Source: Liolophura sinensis (Eukaryota > Mollusca > Polyplacophora > Chitonida > Chitonidae). Taken from it: a stretch of DNA of 64,000 nt. The notes below the pieces were generated by a model. The model saw only the letters and a program-made list of their open reading frames with translations. It had not been told where the DNA came from and did no database searches. The stretch is taken from the NCBI RefSeq assembly GCF_032854445.1, contig NC_088296.1:17103485-17167484 (forward strand). Direction: 5' to 3'. Shown in pieces: positions 47,292 through 57,186 of this stretch (the first letter of the stretch is position 1; each line of letters opens with the position of its first letter). The position numbers were made by a program, and so were the translations under genes.

Positions 47292-48498
47292 AAATACAGA
47301 GGGATGCTTCAGTGTTCGTATAGGTCCACTACCTGAAGAATACTACCATTATATTTATTATAAAATCATGACTTATACTGTATATTACACAAATGGCACA
47401 AGTCTGCAATCTTTATTATACACCAGGGCCCCTATTTACCAAGCGTTTTAAGACTTAAGCCAAAACTTCAAACGCACCTACAATTAAAACGTTTTGCTCT
47501 ATGAAATTTAAAATTTATACATTGATTCTTTATCGCGGAACAATGTACGAAGAACTATTTGAGTACATTCCTGTTATTAGTTTGTCTTTTTGAGCACTCC
47601 CAATTTATGAGTCTGAAGTTCCTTATCAAGCAAATTTTAGATTTAAGTCAGAAGTCAACACGAAAGAGTTCAAAATTATGATTAGTATAATGTTCTACCG
47701 TAAGAAATCAGTTTGGAAATTTTCAACTCCCTAGAGCAAAACCGTTAATTGAAAATCTAAAGGTGTGTGATGAATTGCAAGTGCTTAAAATATCCAGTCT
47801 CAGCACATGAAAGTGGTCAAAGTGTGATTGGTTCATTGTACTACCGTAAGGCATCGGCGTGCAAATTTTAACCTTCGTGGGGCAAAACAAGTTATTTGCA
47901 GCTCTATTTGAATTTTTAACTTAAGCCTTTAATCCCTGGGTCGAAAGAGACATTCGTATGCCAGCCGTCAATCAATAAGGATGTTCCGGGTCAATAATCG
48001 CTAGGCCAATGCCCAAAAGGACTTTTGACTCCAACTAAGAAAGAATGTGAAACACGAAAACAGGGCGGAATCATACAAATCATGTAAGTTTTAGGCGACT
48101 GAGTGAAATCCGCATTCATACTGTGCACCATGCTAGAATATAAGCTGTCAATACTAAAATAGGTATCTCAGTTGCGCCTAAATTGCAATTGTTCATATAT
48201 CCAGAGAGGCTGCCCAATTTAACACGATGAATATACAGCACCTACCTACCCCCCCCCCCCCCCCCAAATCAGGCGGAATCAAACACAATCATGAAGCAGA
48301 GCGCCAGAAATTCTGGACGCTCTGTCCATACTTACTTATAAGAGAATTATACTCATTGTACAGCCTAATTGTACTTGGAGCAAAGGCGTTTGATGGAATA
48401 ACCTTGACACACTAGTCTTTTAAAGAACTTTGAAAAATATGGGCCCAGGTCATATGATCTCGCAGCTATCTTAGACTTTAGTCAGACACAATCTTCAG

Positions 48499-48499
<1 letters not shown>
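47292..48499. other. Spacer, nothing firm
   Basis: A CAGGGCCCCTATTTACCAAG motif at 47432 resembles the end of a foldback element like that at 10766, but no matching far end was found. A C run lies near 48250. Confidence 0.3.
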
Positions 48500-48568
<69 letters not shown>

Positions 48569-48622
48569 TAATAACAATAATAATAATAACAACAACAACA
48601 ACAATAATAATACTAATAACAA
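48500..48622. repeat. (AAT)n microsatellite
   Basis: About forty AAT triplets with AAC interruptions at the 3' side. Confidence 0.95.
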
Positions 48623-48965
48623 ATCCTGACAAAGTTAAAGAGATAAAGAAACAAACAAACCTTATCTCATTTTTTTTATAAATGAATTTATAATTTTAAT
48701 TGATAAATTTGTTGTTGGTGCAATATTTGTCTGATAGCGAAGGAAGCAGGCATTCCTATATATCACAAACCAGCAACCCTACTTTATTTATTAGCGAAAT
48801 AGCACCCCCCGGACTAAACAATTTGAGCACACTTCGCCTATAATTGCTCATGCGTATTAAAACAGAAGTATGTTACAATAATATCATTTGCCCAAGCTAA
48901 ACGTCTTACTAATCCAAAAAAAAACATGCTTTCTTTGGTGTATTTTATATTCTGCACCAGGATGT

Positions 48966-48971
48966 TTTATT
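48966..48971 (-). promoter_or_regulatory. Candidate polyadenylation signal AATAAA of gene D
   Basis: On the minus strand AATAAA begins one base after the TGA stop codon of the FReD exon. If used, the 3' UTR would be only about 20-40 bases. Confidence 0.4.
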
Positions 48972-48972
48972 A

Positions 48973-49637
48973 TCATGGCATGTCGCTGTAATAACTTTTA
49001 GCTTTTATTTGCATGTAAACTCCAGTTATCCTATCGGTTCCAAAAGGATATTGCCAATAGACTCGCGGTGAATTCGGATAACTTAACGGTCCATGTAGAT
49101 TAGCCGCCGTACAACCTTCAGCGAACCACCAGCCGGCCCGCAGTGTTGCAGCGCAGTTATCACTTACGTCGTCGTCATAGGTGCTGAATGGTTTGCCGTT
49201 CATGTTACGCTGTGGGTCATTGCTCGGTGTCAGGGAATCCCCGTCAAATGAGCCCATAAAATAAGGCCCGAGGTGCAGGGCGTAGCGCTCACTTTCGTTT
49301 CCAACAGATATCTGTTCGTAGTAAAGATACTTGAATTCTTCCGGGTAGCGAGCCACTCCGACTTCCAGTTCGTACACCCCTTGTCTCGTGATCTGATGCA
49401 GGTGCTCGTTGCCAATCCAGGCGTTCACGTAGTGAGTTCCGAACCCTTCTTTATACGCTTGCCAGTTCTGGTAAAAATCTGGTCTGGGAAATTCCCATTC
49501 AGTCCTGTGCATAATGTAAGTCATTCCACCGTCTACCTGATTGTTACAGTGGACCTCGAACGCTTCCGGCGAATCCTTAGGCTGAATGAAGTATTGTTCC
49601 CTTTTCCCTACACGATCAATGTAGCCTTCCGAACAGT
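48973..49637 (-). CDS. PAN-EGF-FReD gene D, exon 3: fibrinogen-related domain
   Basis: The exon begins after TTTTCAG with two bases of the split Asp codon and runs 665 bp to TGA, the same length as in gene A. It encodes DCSEGYIDRV and onward to YYSDMP. Domain marks are FGTHYVNAWIGNEHLHQIT, VGNESERYALHLGPY, STYDDDVSDNC at the usual calcium site, and GWWFAEGC followed by NLHGPL. It is clearly paralogous to gene A but well diverged from it, so the duplication is not recent. Together with 51951-52071 and 53337-53669 it gives a 372-residue secreted protein. A sugar-binding, lectin-like role follows from the family and is not shown by the sequence. Confidence 0.92.
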
Positions 49638-50149
49638 CTGAAAACGTGGAAAATAGAGGATTTATAGACCTACTATATTGATCTAGAAAAGTGATTTACT
49701 GATAGACGGAAACACCTGATTTATCCAATCTGTCGACAATAATATACCTTGAAAAAAGGAATGAAGTGTTCGAATGTCTGCACTGGTTTGGCTGCGACTG
49801 TACTTCTTTTTTTTTTTTGTTTGTTTTTTGTTTTGTTTTGGATTGAAAAAAGGCTCATAATTACATCAATGGTTTTACTATGGATACTCCTGAGTGTATT
49901 TATATGTACAGTGAAAAACTTCTGGTGTATCAGGTATATGTCTCAAGGGTGATCAGGGGGTTCGGAGAGTACACTACGTCTTCCACATCCTGTATGGACA
50001 AATTGAATGCATGATGAATTTAAGTGTTGCTTTGGGTATTGTTAGCAAACGACAAATGGTTCTTTGTGAATAATATTACATGTATTAGGTTTACTGTTTT
50101 CATGTGTGTGTTAAAGGAATCAGCTTGTATGCGTAAGAGCAGTTTATAC
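49638..50149. other. Intron 2 of gene D, nothing recognised
   Basis: A T/G-rich stretch lies near 49805-49840. Confidence 0.4.
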
Positions 50150-50865
50150 CTTGTACATAATTGATATACCTGAGCGTTCGCGTGGGAATGGTTAGTAAAC
50201 TCCGGTTTGTACGTTGCGTTTGACAGTTATATCTGTATGTTTGCGTGGGTGTGATTAGGAAACTGCGGTTTGTACCTTATGTTTGAGATATATCTGAGTG
50301 TTCGCGTGAGAATAGTTAGTAAACTCCAGTTTGTACCTTGTGCGTGACTGATCAACTTGAGAGATCGCGTGCGAATAGTTAGTAAACTCGGGTTTGTACC
50401 TTGTGCGTGACTGATCAACTTGAGAGATCGCGTGAGAATAGTTAGTAAACTCCAGTTTGTACCTTGTGCGTGACTGATCAACTTGAGAGATCGCGTGAGA
50501 ATAGCTAGTAAACTCCAGTTTGTACCTTGTGCGTGACTGATCAACTTGAGAGATCGCGTGCGAATAGTTGGAAAACTCGGGTTTGTACCTTGTGCGTGAT
50601 TGATCAACTTGAGAGATCGCGTGAGAATAGTTGGTAAACTCCAGTTTGTACCTTGTGCGTGACTGATCAACTTGAGAGATCGAGTGAGAATAGCTAGTAA
50701 ACTCCAGTTTGTACCTTGTGCGTGACTGATCAACTTGAGAGATCGCGTGCGAATAGTTGGAAAACTCGGGTTTGCACCTTGTGCATGACTGCTCAACGAG
50801 AGTGCCAGTGTGGATAAGGTTGGGAAAATCCGGTTGGTACCGTGTAAATAAACACCACGAATCGT
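50150..50865. repeat. Minisatellite, unit 63 bp, about ten copies
   Basis: Units hold TTGTGCGTGACTGATCAACT, TGAGAGATCGCGTG and AATAGTTAGTAAACTC. Because 63 is a multiple of three, one minus frame stays open for 232 codons with a repeated SLKLISHAQGTN peptide. It lies inside intron 2 of gene D, so I read it as repeat and not gene. Confidence 0.9.
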
Positions 50866-51159
50866 TTTTAAGTGTAAATTAAGAAAAATGTTTGTACACG
50901 GGACACTTGTTTCTGTGTGTAACAATTACTTTGAGTTGGTGCGTGAGGTCTTTGCTACACACGATGTGTACACTGGGAATCCATATTTCATATTTTTTTT
51001 GTTGCTTCTAGAGTGTCTAACCTCAGTTAACCACTTTTTCTAGCTTCATCACTGACTTAGTTGTGCAAACAACTAATTGCAAGGATATTTAGCTCCAAAT
51101 TTAAATTTTTAAATAATCATAATCAGGATGATGGCAACCTTTAGCATTTTCAGCAAAAC

Positions 51160-51815
51160 GATCCACATTTACATTCACTTACCATCCACATCTACATTCA
51201 CTTATCATCCACATCTACATTCACGTCTACATTCACTTACCATCCACATCTACATTCACTTACCATCCACATCTACATTCACGTCTACATTCACTTATCA
51301 TCCACATCTACATTCACGCCTACATTCACTTACCATCCACATCTACATTCACGTCTACATTCACTTATCATCCACATCTACATTCACGTCTACATTCACT
51401 TATCATCCACATCTACATTCACGTCTACATTCACGTCTACATTCACTTACCATCCACATCTACATTCACGTCTACATTCACTTACCATCCACATCTACAT
51501 TCACGCCTACATTCACTTATCATCCACATCTACATTCACGTCTACATTCACGTCTACATTCACTTACCATCCACATCTACATTCACGTCTACATTCACAT
51601 CTACATTCACGTCTACATTCACTTACCATCCACATCTACATTCACTTATCATCCACATCTACATTCACGCCTACATTCACTTACCATCCAGATCTACATT
51701 CACGTCTACATTCACTTACCATCCAGATCTACATTCACTTACCATCCACATCTACATTCACTTATCATCCACATCTACATTCATGCCTACATTCACTTAT
51801 CATCCACATATGAAT
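51160..51815. repeat. Minisatellite of 12-bp motifs (TCTACATTCACG and TTACCATCCACA)
   Basis: Two or three related 12-mers are shuffled along 650 bp. Since 12 is a multiple of three, one frame stays open for 237 codons of His/Thr/Ser repeats. Confidence 0.92.
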
Positions 51816-51950
51816 TACTTACATCACAATTACGACACTAAATCATACTGTCAGATTTAGTCATTACTTAAAAATCATTACCAACAGCTTAGGCTGATTG
51901 TTACTGTACTGTTACTTTCCCGTTTCTCATATGTAAAGGTACTGACTTAC

Positions 51951-52071
51951 CTCTCATTATCCGCTGACAGGTGAGACCGGCATAACTCCCCACACATTTG
52001 CACCTGTCTTCATCATCCAAGTACACCCCACCATTCTCACACACCAGAGGTGTTTCTTGCGAAAAATGTTC
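51951..52071 (-). CDS. PAN-EGF-FReD gene D, exon 2: EGF-like
   Basis: Between acceptor TTTCCAG (52072-52078) and donor GTAAGT (51945-51950), 121 bp. It encodes EHFSQETPLVCENGG, then VYLDDEDRCKC and GLTCQRIMR, plus one base of the Asp codon. It is seven residues longer at the N-terminus than in gene A because it uses an acceptor further upstream; an AAG nearer the EGF core would put it out of frame. Cysteines 1 and 3 of a standard EGF domain are missing, as in gene A. The donor is followed by the phase-1 junction to exon 3 at 49637. Confidence 0.85.
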
Positions 52072-52340
52072 CTGGAAATTGGAATCGGTTATGAACATCG
52101 ATTTTTGATAGTTCCCTGTTTGAAATGATAAGAAAACGTTCACGCAATATAGCAGTACAAAAGCATGCACCACCATGCAACAAGCTCGCAAGAGTCTTAA
52201 CGAAGGTATTAGCAGAAATACAGCCAGTTTGGAAAAAGTACCTTAGTGTCTTTGCTAAAAAGAGTGAAAAAGGTTCAGATATCATCTGTACATGACCCCC
52301 TAAAAACTCTATTTGCCTTACTGAATAGCTAGACGCTCAA

Positions 52341-52492
52341 ATATTTATTTATTTATTTATTTGGTGTTTTATGCCGTGCTAAAGAATATTTCGCTTATAC
52401 GACGGCGGCCAGCATTATGGTGGGTGGAAACCGGGCACAGCCCGAGGGAAACCCACGACCATCCGTAGGTTGCTGACAGACCTTCCGACGTC
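52341..52492 (-). mobile_element. SINE-A copy, 5' half missing
   Basis: (AAAT)n, tail and core up to about the CCTTCC(C)ACGT region, then unrelated sequence. Confidence 0.85.
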
Positions 52493-53084
52493 GAGTAACT
52501 GTACATTCCTGGATGAAGATAGTAAGAGGCACGAAGCGTTGAGGATTTTGCATGTTGTCCATGAATATACAGCTAGAAGGGTTTTCTCCCTCGCACTGGT
52601 TTAGCTAATTCTATTTAAACCATCTTGCTAAGCGGATTATGATTGATTCTATTTATGTATTTACAGTTATAATGAAATCTTATCTGAGATAAATCAGTAA
52701 GGCGCCATGCTGCACCGTTTATACCTGGGACCTTTTACCAACTATCAGACTATCTTCGCTGCTCTCGTTTTACTCGCTATGCTGTAAGTCCTTTTAATTT
52801 ACGCGTTCTTATTTCTTTAGTGGTTTGTGTTAAACATTGGTATAAGAATTGGCCTTGTCATTATTGACCCTGAACGACTATTTTGGTTGTTCCCGGGGAC
52901 TCGATGACAATAAACGACCGTTGGCGATGAACTGACCGATTGATTAGTTATACCGTCATTGAAGACAATCAATATGTGTGAGAATGCTTTCCGTAACTAT
53001 ACAAAAATCGCTGATTTACCGCGGGCAATCTCACTCATGAAACTGACCAAGTGTTATTTAAGTGGGAAAAAATACGATAAACAA
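52493..53084. other. Intron 1 of gene D, nothing recognised
   Basis: No further repeat seen. Confidence 0.4.
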
Positions 53085-53262
53085 ATTTATTTATTTATTT
53101 ATTTATTGGATATTTAAGGCATATTTAAGAATAACTCTCTAAGCTTTATAGAGGGAGGAAACCTGGCAGAGCCCGAAACAAAACCACAACCTTTCGCAGG
53201 TTGTTGATCCTTCCTACGTACGACCAGAGAGGAAGCCAACATGAGCTGGACTTTAAATAAAT
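53085..53262 (-). mobile_element. SINE-A copy, old and diverged
   Basis: (AAAT)n is followed by a strongly changed tail. The core with AACCTGGCAGAGCCCG and AGAGAGGAAGCCAACATGAG is still recognisable. Confidence 0.75.
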
Positions 53263-53336
53263 AAATAAATATGAAAATAAATGAAAGTATGAGAAAAATG
53301 GAAACAGCCTTTACAATGTATTTAATGGTGCCTTAC

Positions 53337-53669
53337 CCGTTCATAATATCTGCACAATGACGGGATTAACTTGGGATGCGCAACCCTCTTCTTGAACAGC
53401 TCACACGTGACGGGGTATCCTTGAAGATCTCCAGGACACGCATTAAAAGACTCGCAACCAGGCTGCCGGAGACAATATACTGAACACTCCGTCGCAGACC
53501 TGGTACGAAATGACGCTACTTCCTCAGAGCTCGAAGCATCGCCCTCCATGTTCACAAACAATCTAAAATTTGCAATGTTTGCAAGTAAATGAGAATTACC
53601 AAGCGCTGCCAGGGATAACGTTGTGCAAATGCAGAGATGAACAGTGAATACGAGACACAGCTTCATCAT
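53337..53669 (-). CDS. PAN-EGF-FReD gene D, exon 1: signal peptide and PAN/Apple domain
   Basis: Two adjacent ATG codons at 53664-53669 start the frame; I take the first. The 111 codons end at donor GTAAGG (53331-53336). Residues 1 to about 21 (MMKLCLVFTVHLCICTTLSL) form a signal peptide. The PAN domain covers about 30-111, with cysteines at 62, 66, 72, 78, 89 and 106 in the same spacing as gene A, and closes with CRYYER. The phase-0 end fits the EGF exon at 52071, about 1.3 kb away, so this copy is compact at the 5' side. It is the first of the four tandem copies in transcriptional order and the best-supported complete gene in the window. Confidence 0.9.
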
Positions 53670-54414
53670 GACGGAATATGGCAGAACTTCATCCTGGACT
53701 CACATACTTAGAAGAAGTCTGGTATTTGCATTATTGGATGGACGAAGTTTGCAACCTTTTCTTCATGGCTTCTGCAGTCGATAAAGCGGTCGTTTTCTTT
53801 CTTCCTTCTGACGTTCGTTATCTTTAACAACAACCCCACTCGTGTTCATCTGAAAGCGTTGTATAGCTTGATTATTAAACACAGCAATCCCATGGGCGAT
53901 TCACTTAATGTCTACTTAGCGGGTAATGTTAACTTTGTGACGTATGTGTACTGGATACCAGCGAGGTGATACAGTCGTTGGTCGTTCCAGATCAATAAGC
54001 GCGAGGCCAATTTTCAGTACTGTAGTATATGTGACTATTTGCGAACTGTCACTGTCGTCGCTGCTCGTTTTACAGTTTGTGTTGTACCCCTTTTACATTG
54101 TCCATCAAACGTTACCTAAAGCATCTCTCTAAAATAGAGGATTTCATGAAAGAGAAATGTTCGTGATGGGGAAAAAGTTGTTAGTGTCCAGGACGTGAAG
54201 CAGATTATGTACGATTTACCCCACACCCCAAAATCCGGTGGCAACAAATTCGTCGAAGAAGACTTCGTTTGAGAAAGCGAACACAATATAATGCCATCAT
54301 CATATATAAACATAACATATCGACAGCCTCTGAGTGTCTTGTGTGCTGTTCTACTTACATTTTCTTCCCAGAATTACACCGTGACAGAAATATTGTTATA
54401 TCCATAGGCATTTC
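53670..54414. other. Upstream of gene D, nothing recognised
   Basis: The promoter of gene D should lie here. No TATA box or initiator could be assigned with confidence. Confidence 0.35.
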
Positions 54415-55200
54415 TAACTGTAGTTACATCCATTTTCACACACTTCCTCTTTACTCTACATCTATTTCCATACACTTCTTCTTTAGGTTTGATGTATTTT
54501 AACGCATTTCTTCTTTACATCTATTTCCATACGCTTCTCCTTTCGTCTCCATATATTTTAACACATCTTCTTTACACTACATCTATTTCCATACACTTTT
54601 TCTTTATTCGACATTTGTGTTTATACAGCTGTTCTTTATTTCACATTTATGTTCATACACTTCTTCTTTGTTTCACATCTTTGTCTATACACTTCTTCTT
54701 TATTCCACATCTATGTCCATACACTTCTTCTTTATTCCACATTTATTTACATACACACCTTCTTTATTTCACATTTATGTCCACACACTTCTTCTTTATT
54801 CCACATCTATGTCCATATACTTCTACTTTATTCCACATCTATGTCCATACACTTTTCTTTATCCCACATCTTTGTCCATACACGTCTTCTTTATCCCACA
54901 TCTATGTCCATACACGTCTTCTTTATTCCACATCTATGTCCATACACGTCTTCTTTATTCCACATCTATGTCCATACACGTCTTCTTTATTCCACATCTA
55001 TGTCCATACACGTCTTCTTTATTCCACCTCTATGTCCATAAACTTCTTCTTTATTCCACATCTATGTCTATACACGTCTTCTTTATCCCACATCTATGTC
55101 CATACACTTCTTCTTTATTTGACATCCATGTCCACCCACTTCTTCTTTCTTTCACATCTATGTCCACACACTTCTTCTTTATTTTACATCTATCCCCCCA
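54415..55200. repeat. Minisatellite, unit about 32 bp, about 24 copies
   Basis: Units hold TCCACATCTATGTCCATACA and CGTCTTCTTTAT or CTTCTTCTTTAT. All three plus frames stay open for 130-260 codons because 32 is not a multiple of three. Confidence 0.93.
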
Positions 55201-56233
55201 CCCCCCGACTAGATGTAACCTGTTTTGGTCTTATTGGCTGCATTATCCACGTTGGCAAAACTATATTTTGAATCAATTAAGGATATTTTTTTCTACATTT
55301 AAATCAGTTTTAAAATTTTGACTGTTTTTGTTCTAATTTCTTTTAATAATCATTGCCGAAAACAAAAGATTCAGTTAAGAATATTCTAATCAATAGGCCC
55401 TCCTAACATTAAAAACGACAATAGATTTATCCATTCCAACCTTTTATCTACTATTAATGAGGCTAGATATGCATTTCAATGCTGGATAAATAGTACCGTA
55501 TGAAAAAAAGCCTCTCAGCGTATGAGAATGAAAGGTCAAAAGTTAGCAAGACCAAGCAGACAATGACCATTTCAGATAGCCTTCTTATGTCGTTTCAGAG
55601 CACAACAGCCTCTTTTTATCATATACCTTACGTTAAAAATTCAATAGACTCTCTTCAGAACTGACAACCATTTTCAAAACTCCGTAGATACGCCAGGAAA
55701 ATCTCTGTTCAACCGTGAGCTTAAGTGTTTAGCCTATATGTTTTTACAACAAAACAGACCAGGCTTAGCAACGACGTGTTGTCTCCGTGAGAACAAAACC
55801 AACCATTGTGCTGGTCGATGATTTAATCATTGCAAGAGGAAAGATAAGCCCATATGCCATCGTTCGCAAAATATTAACAAAGGCAGCCTCATCTATGACT
55901 ATTCCCTTTCTTTTTTCCGTGAAAATCCGTTGTCAGTGATTGAAACACGGCAACGCGAGGGCACCTTTATTAGACTGATTCTTTTATTCGTGCCATAGTG
56001 ATTAACCCGATTCTACTGGTTAATTATTTATCCCTAAGAACAGGGTGCTTTACACTGTTTGTTTATTGAATGTGATAACAACGCAGCGATAAGGCAAGCG
56101 TGACCGAGTGCGAGTGACCATTTGCTAACTATCGGTGGAACAGAGGAGAAGGGGATCCCAGAGCCCAGATATGCTTCCCACTAAAACCCCCCACCCCCAC
56201 CCCACCCCACCCTCTTCCCCTTCCCCTGCTCCC
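55201..56233. other. Intergenic, nothing recognised
   Basis: A C-rich stretch of CCCCACCCC type lies near 56180-56230. No gene. Confidence 0.35.
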
Positions 56234-56428
56234 TTAAAAATCAGTACAACTACCACCACACAAGCACACACACATTTTACAAGCCTGGGAGAATTTCATC
56301 CGGCAGGAGTTGTATAGTACATACACTTGGGTGTCAGGATCTAAAACTTCAGTTCTTCCACATATACTGCACCAAAATGAACGACAGACTGGACAAAAAT
56401 CATCATTTCTTAAAGCCATCTTGGCCAA
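56234..56428 (-). CDS. Small Cys-rich open frame, unknown
   Basis: 64 codons from ATG at 56426-56428 (or the ATG three codons on). The first 45 residues hold CPVC, four residues, then CSIC, and later NSC and QAC. The paired cysteines could bind zinc. The C-terminal part runs through a GT-rich repeat and is probably not coding. It could be the first exon of a gene, a remnant, or chance; no family was recognised. Confidence 0.2.
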   Translation of the reverse strand: MAKMALRNDDFCPVCRSFWCSICGRTEVLDPDTQVYVLYNSCRMKFSQACKMCVCLCGGSCTDF

Positions 56429-57090
56429 ATAATGTCAAATAGTCTGGAGTACAGGATAAAACTGCCGTCAGATTCAACAAATGAATAAACTTGTCTATGT
56501 AAAATGCGGGAACATTCGTCTGCTGTAGCTCATCAGCAATCAGGACAAATCTGGCATATCGATTACTACCTTGTCAATATTACAGAGACGAAAGTCTATG
56601 TTTATGATGTTAAATATTATTGAACGCCCATTGACTTTATATTTGACAATTACACCTACTGTAAACATCAGTAGTAGATTCTTATATGCATGAGCACAAT
56701 TTTCCCTTGGCCTATTGTGTAGAGGCTGGTCATGCTTTGCCAAAGTATTCATGGACACCTGAATAAAAATATACACTTCGATTTTTGGAATACGAACATT
56801 TAAATTCTTTTCGGTGGTAATTATAACAAAAGTCCCGTTTAGCAACCGAATTTAAAGGAAAAAATGAATTGTGCATCTTGAGGAGGGTTTTTGCTAACGA
56901 TTTTCTTTTCACCTGTTTACATGCAATCATGAAAGTCTGGAAAACAAAATGGGTTTTATTACTGATGAGTGTCGCTACTGACGCCATTGAGCTATTTATT
57001 ATTACATAAAGGTGAAATGTCAGGATTCCCATCACTGATAAATACAGATTATCATCACACTGTGATGATCTGCATCGTCGTATCTATTCG
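56429..57090. other. DNA downstream of the Crypton, one partial motif
   Basis: AT-rich without genes. At 57071-57086 is TGCATCGTCGTATCTA, a degenerate direct copy of the core of the left palindrome arm. Confidence 0.4.
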
Positions 57091-57167
57091 GGTTCTCTGC
57101 GGTTGCATCGCCGTATCGACCGACCCCGCAGGGCTCGGTCGATACGGCGATGCAACCGCAGAGAACG
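57091..57167. repeat. Perfect palindrome: 32-bp arms, 11-bp spacer
   Basis: Arms are 57092-57123 and 57135-57166 with no mismatch. The left arm begins GTTCTCTGCGGTTGC and ends CCGTATCGACCGA; the spacer is CCCCGCAGGGC, in which CCC and GGG can also pair. It lies about 20 bp beyond the stop codon of the Crypton recombinase. It could be a recombinase recognition site, an RNA hairpin at the 3' end of the transcript, or an unrelated small inverted repeat. Confidence 0.9.
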
Positions 57168-57186
57168 AGACGCTCATAGCGGAAGG

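Noticed and set aside
50227-50925. Minus frame of 232 codons with repeated peptide
   Set aside because: 63-bp minisatellite inside intron 2 of gene D; the single open frame follows from unit length divisible by three.
51128-51841. Plus frame of 237 codons, His/Thr/Ser repeats
   Set aside because: 12-bp motif array in an intron on the other strand; low complexity throughout.
51951-52191. EGF frame of gene D read as a 96-residue secreted protein starting at 52191
   Set aside because: The upstream hydrophobic stretch lies in intron; a clean acceptor at 52072-52078 and agreement with gene A support a spliced exon.
54489-55321. Plus frames of 130-260 codons rich in Phe, His and Ser
   Set aside because: They are products of a 32-bp minisatellite.
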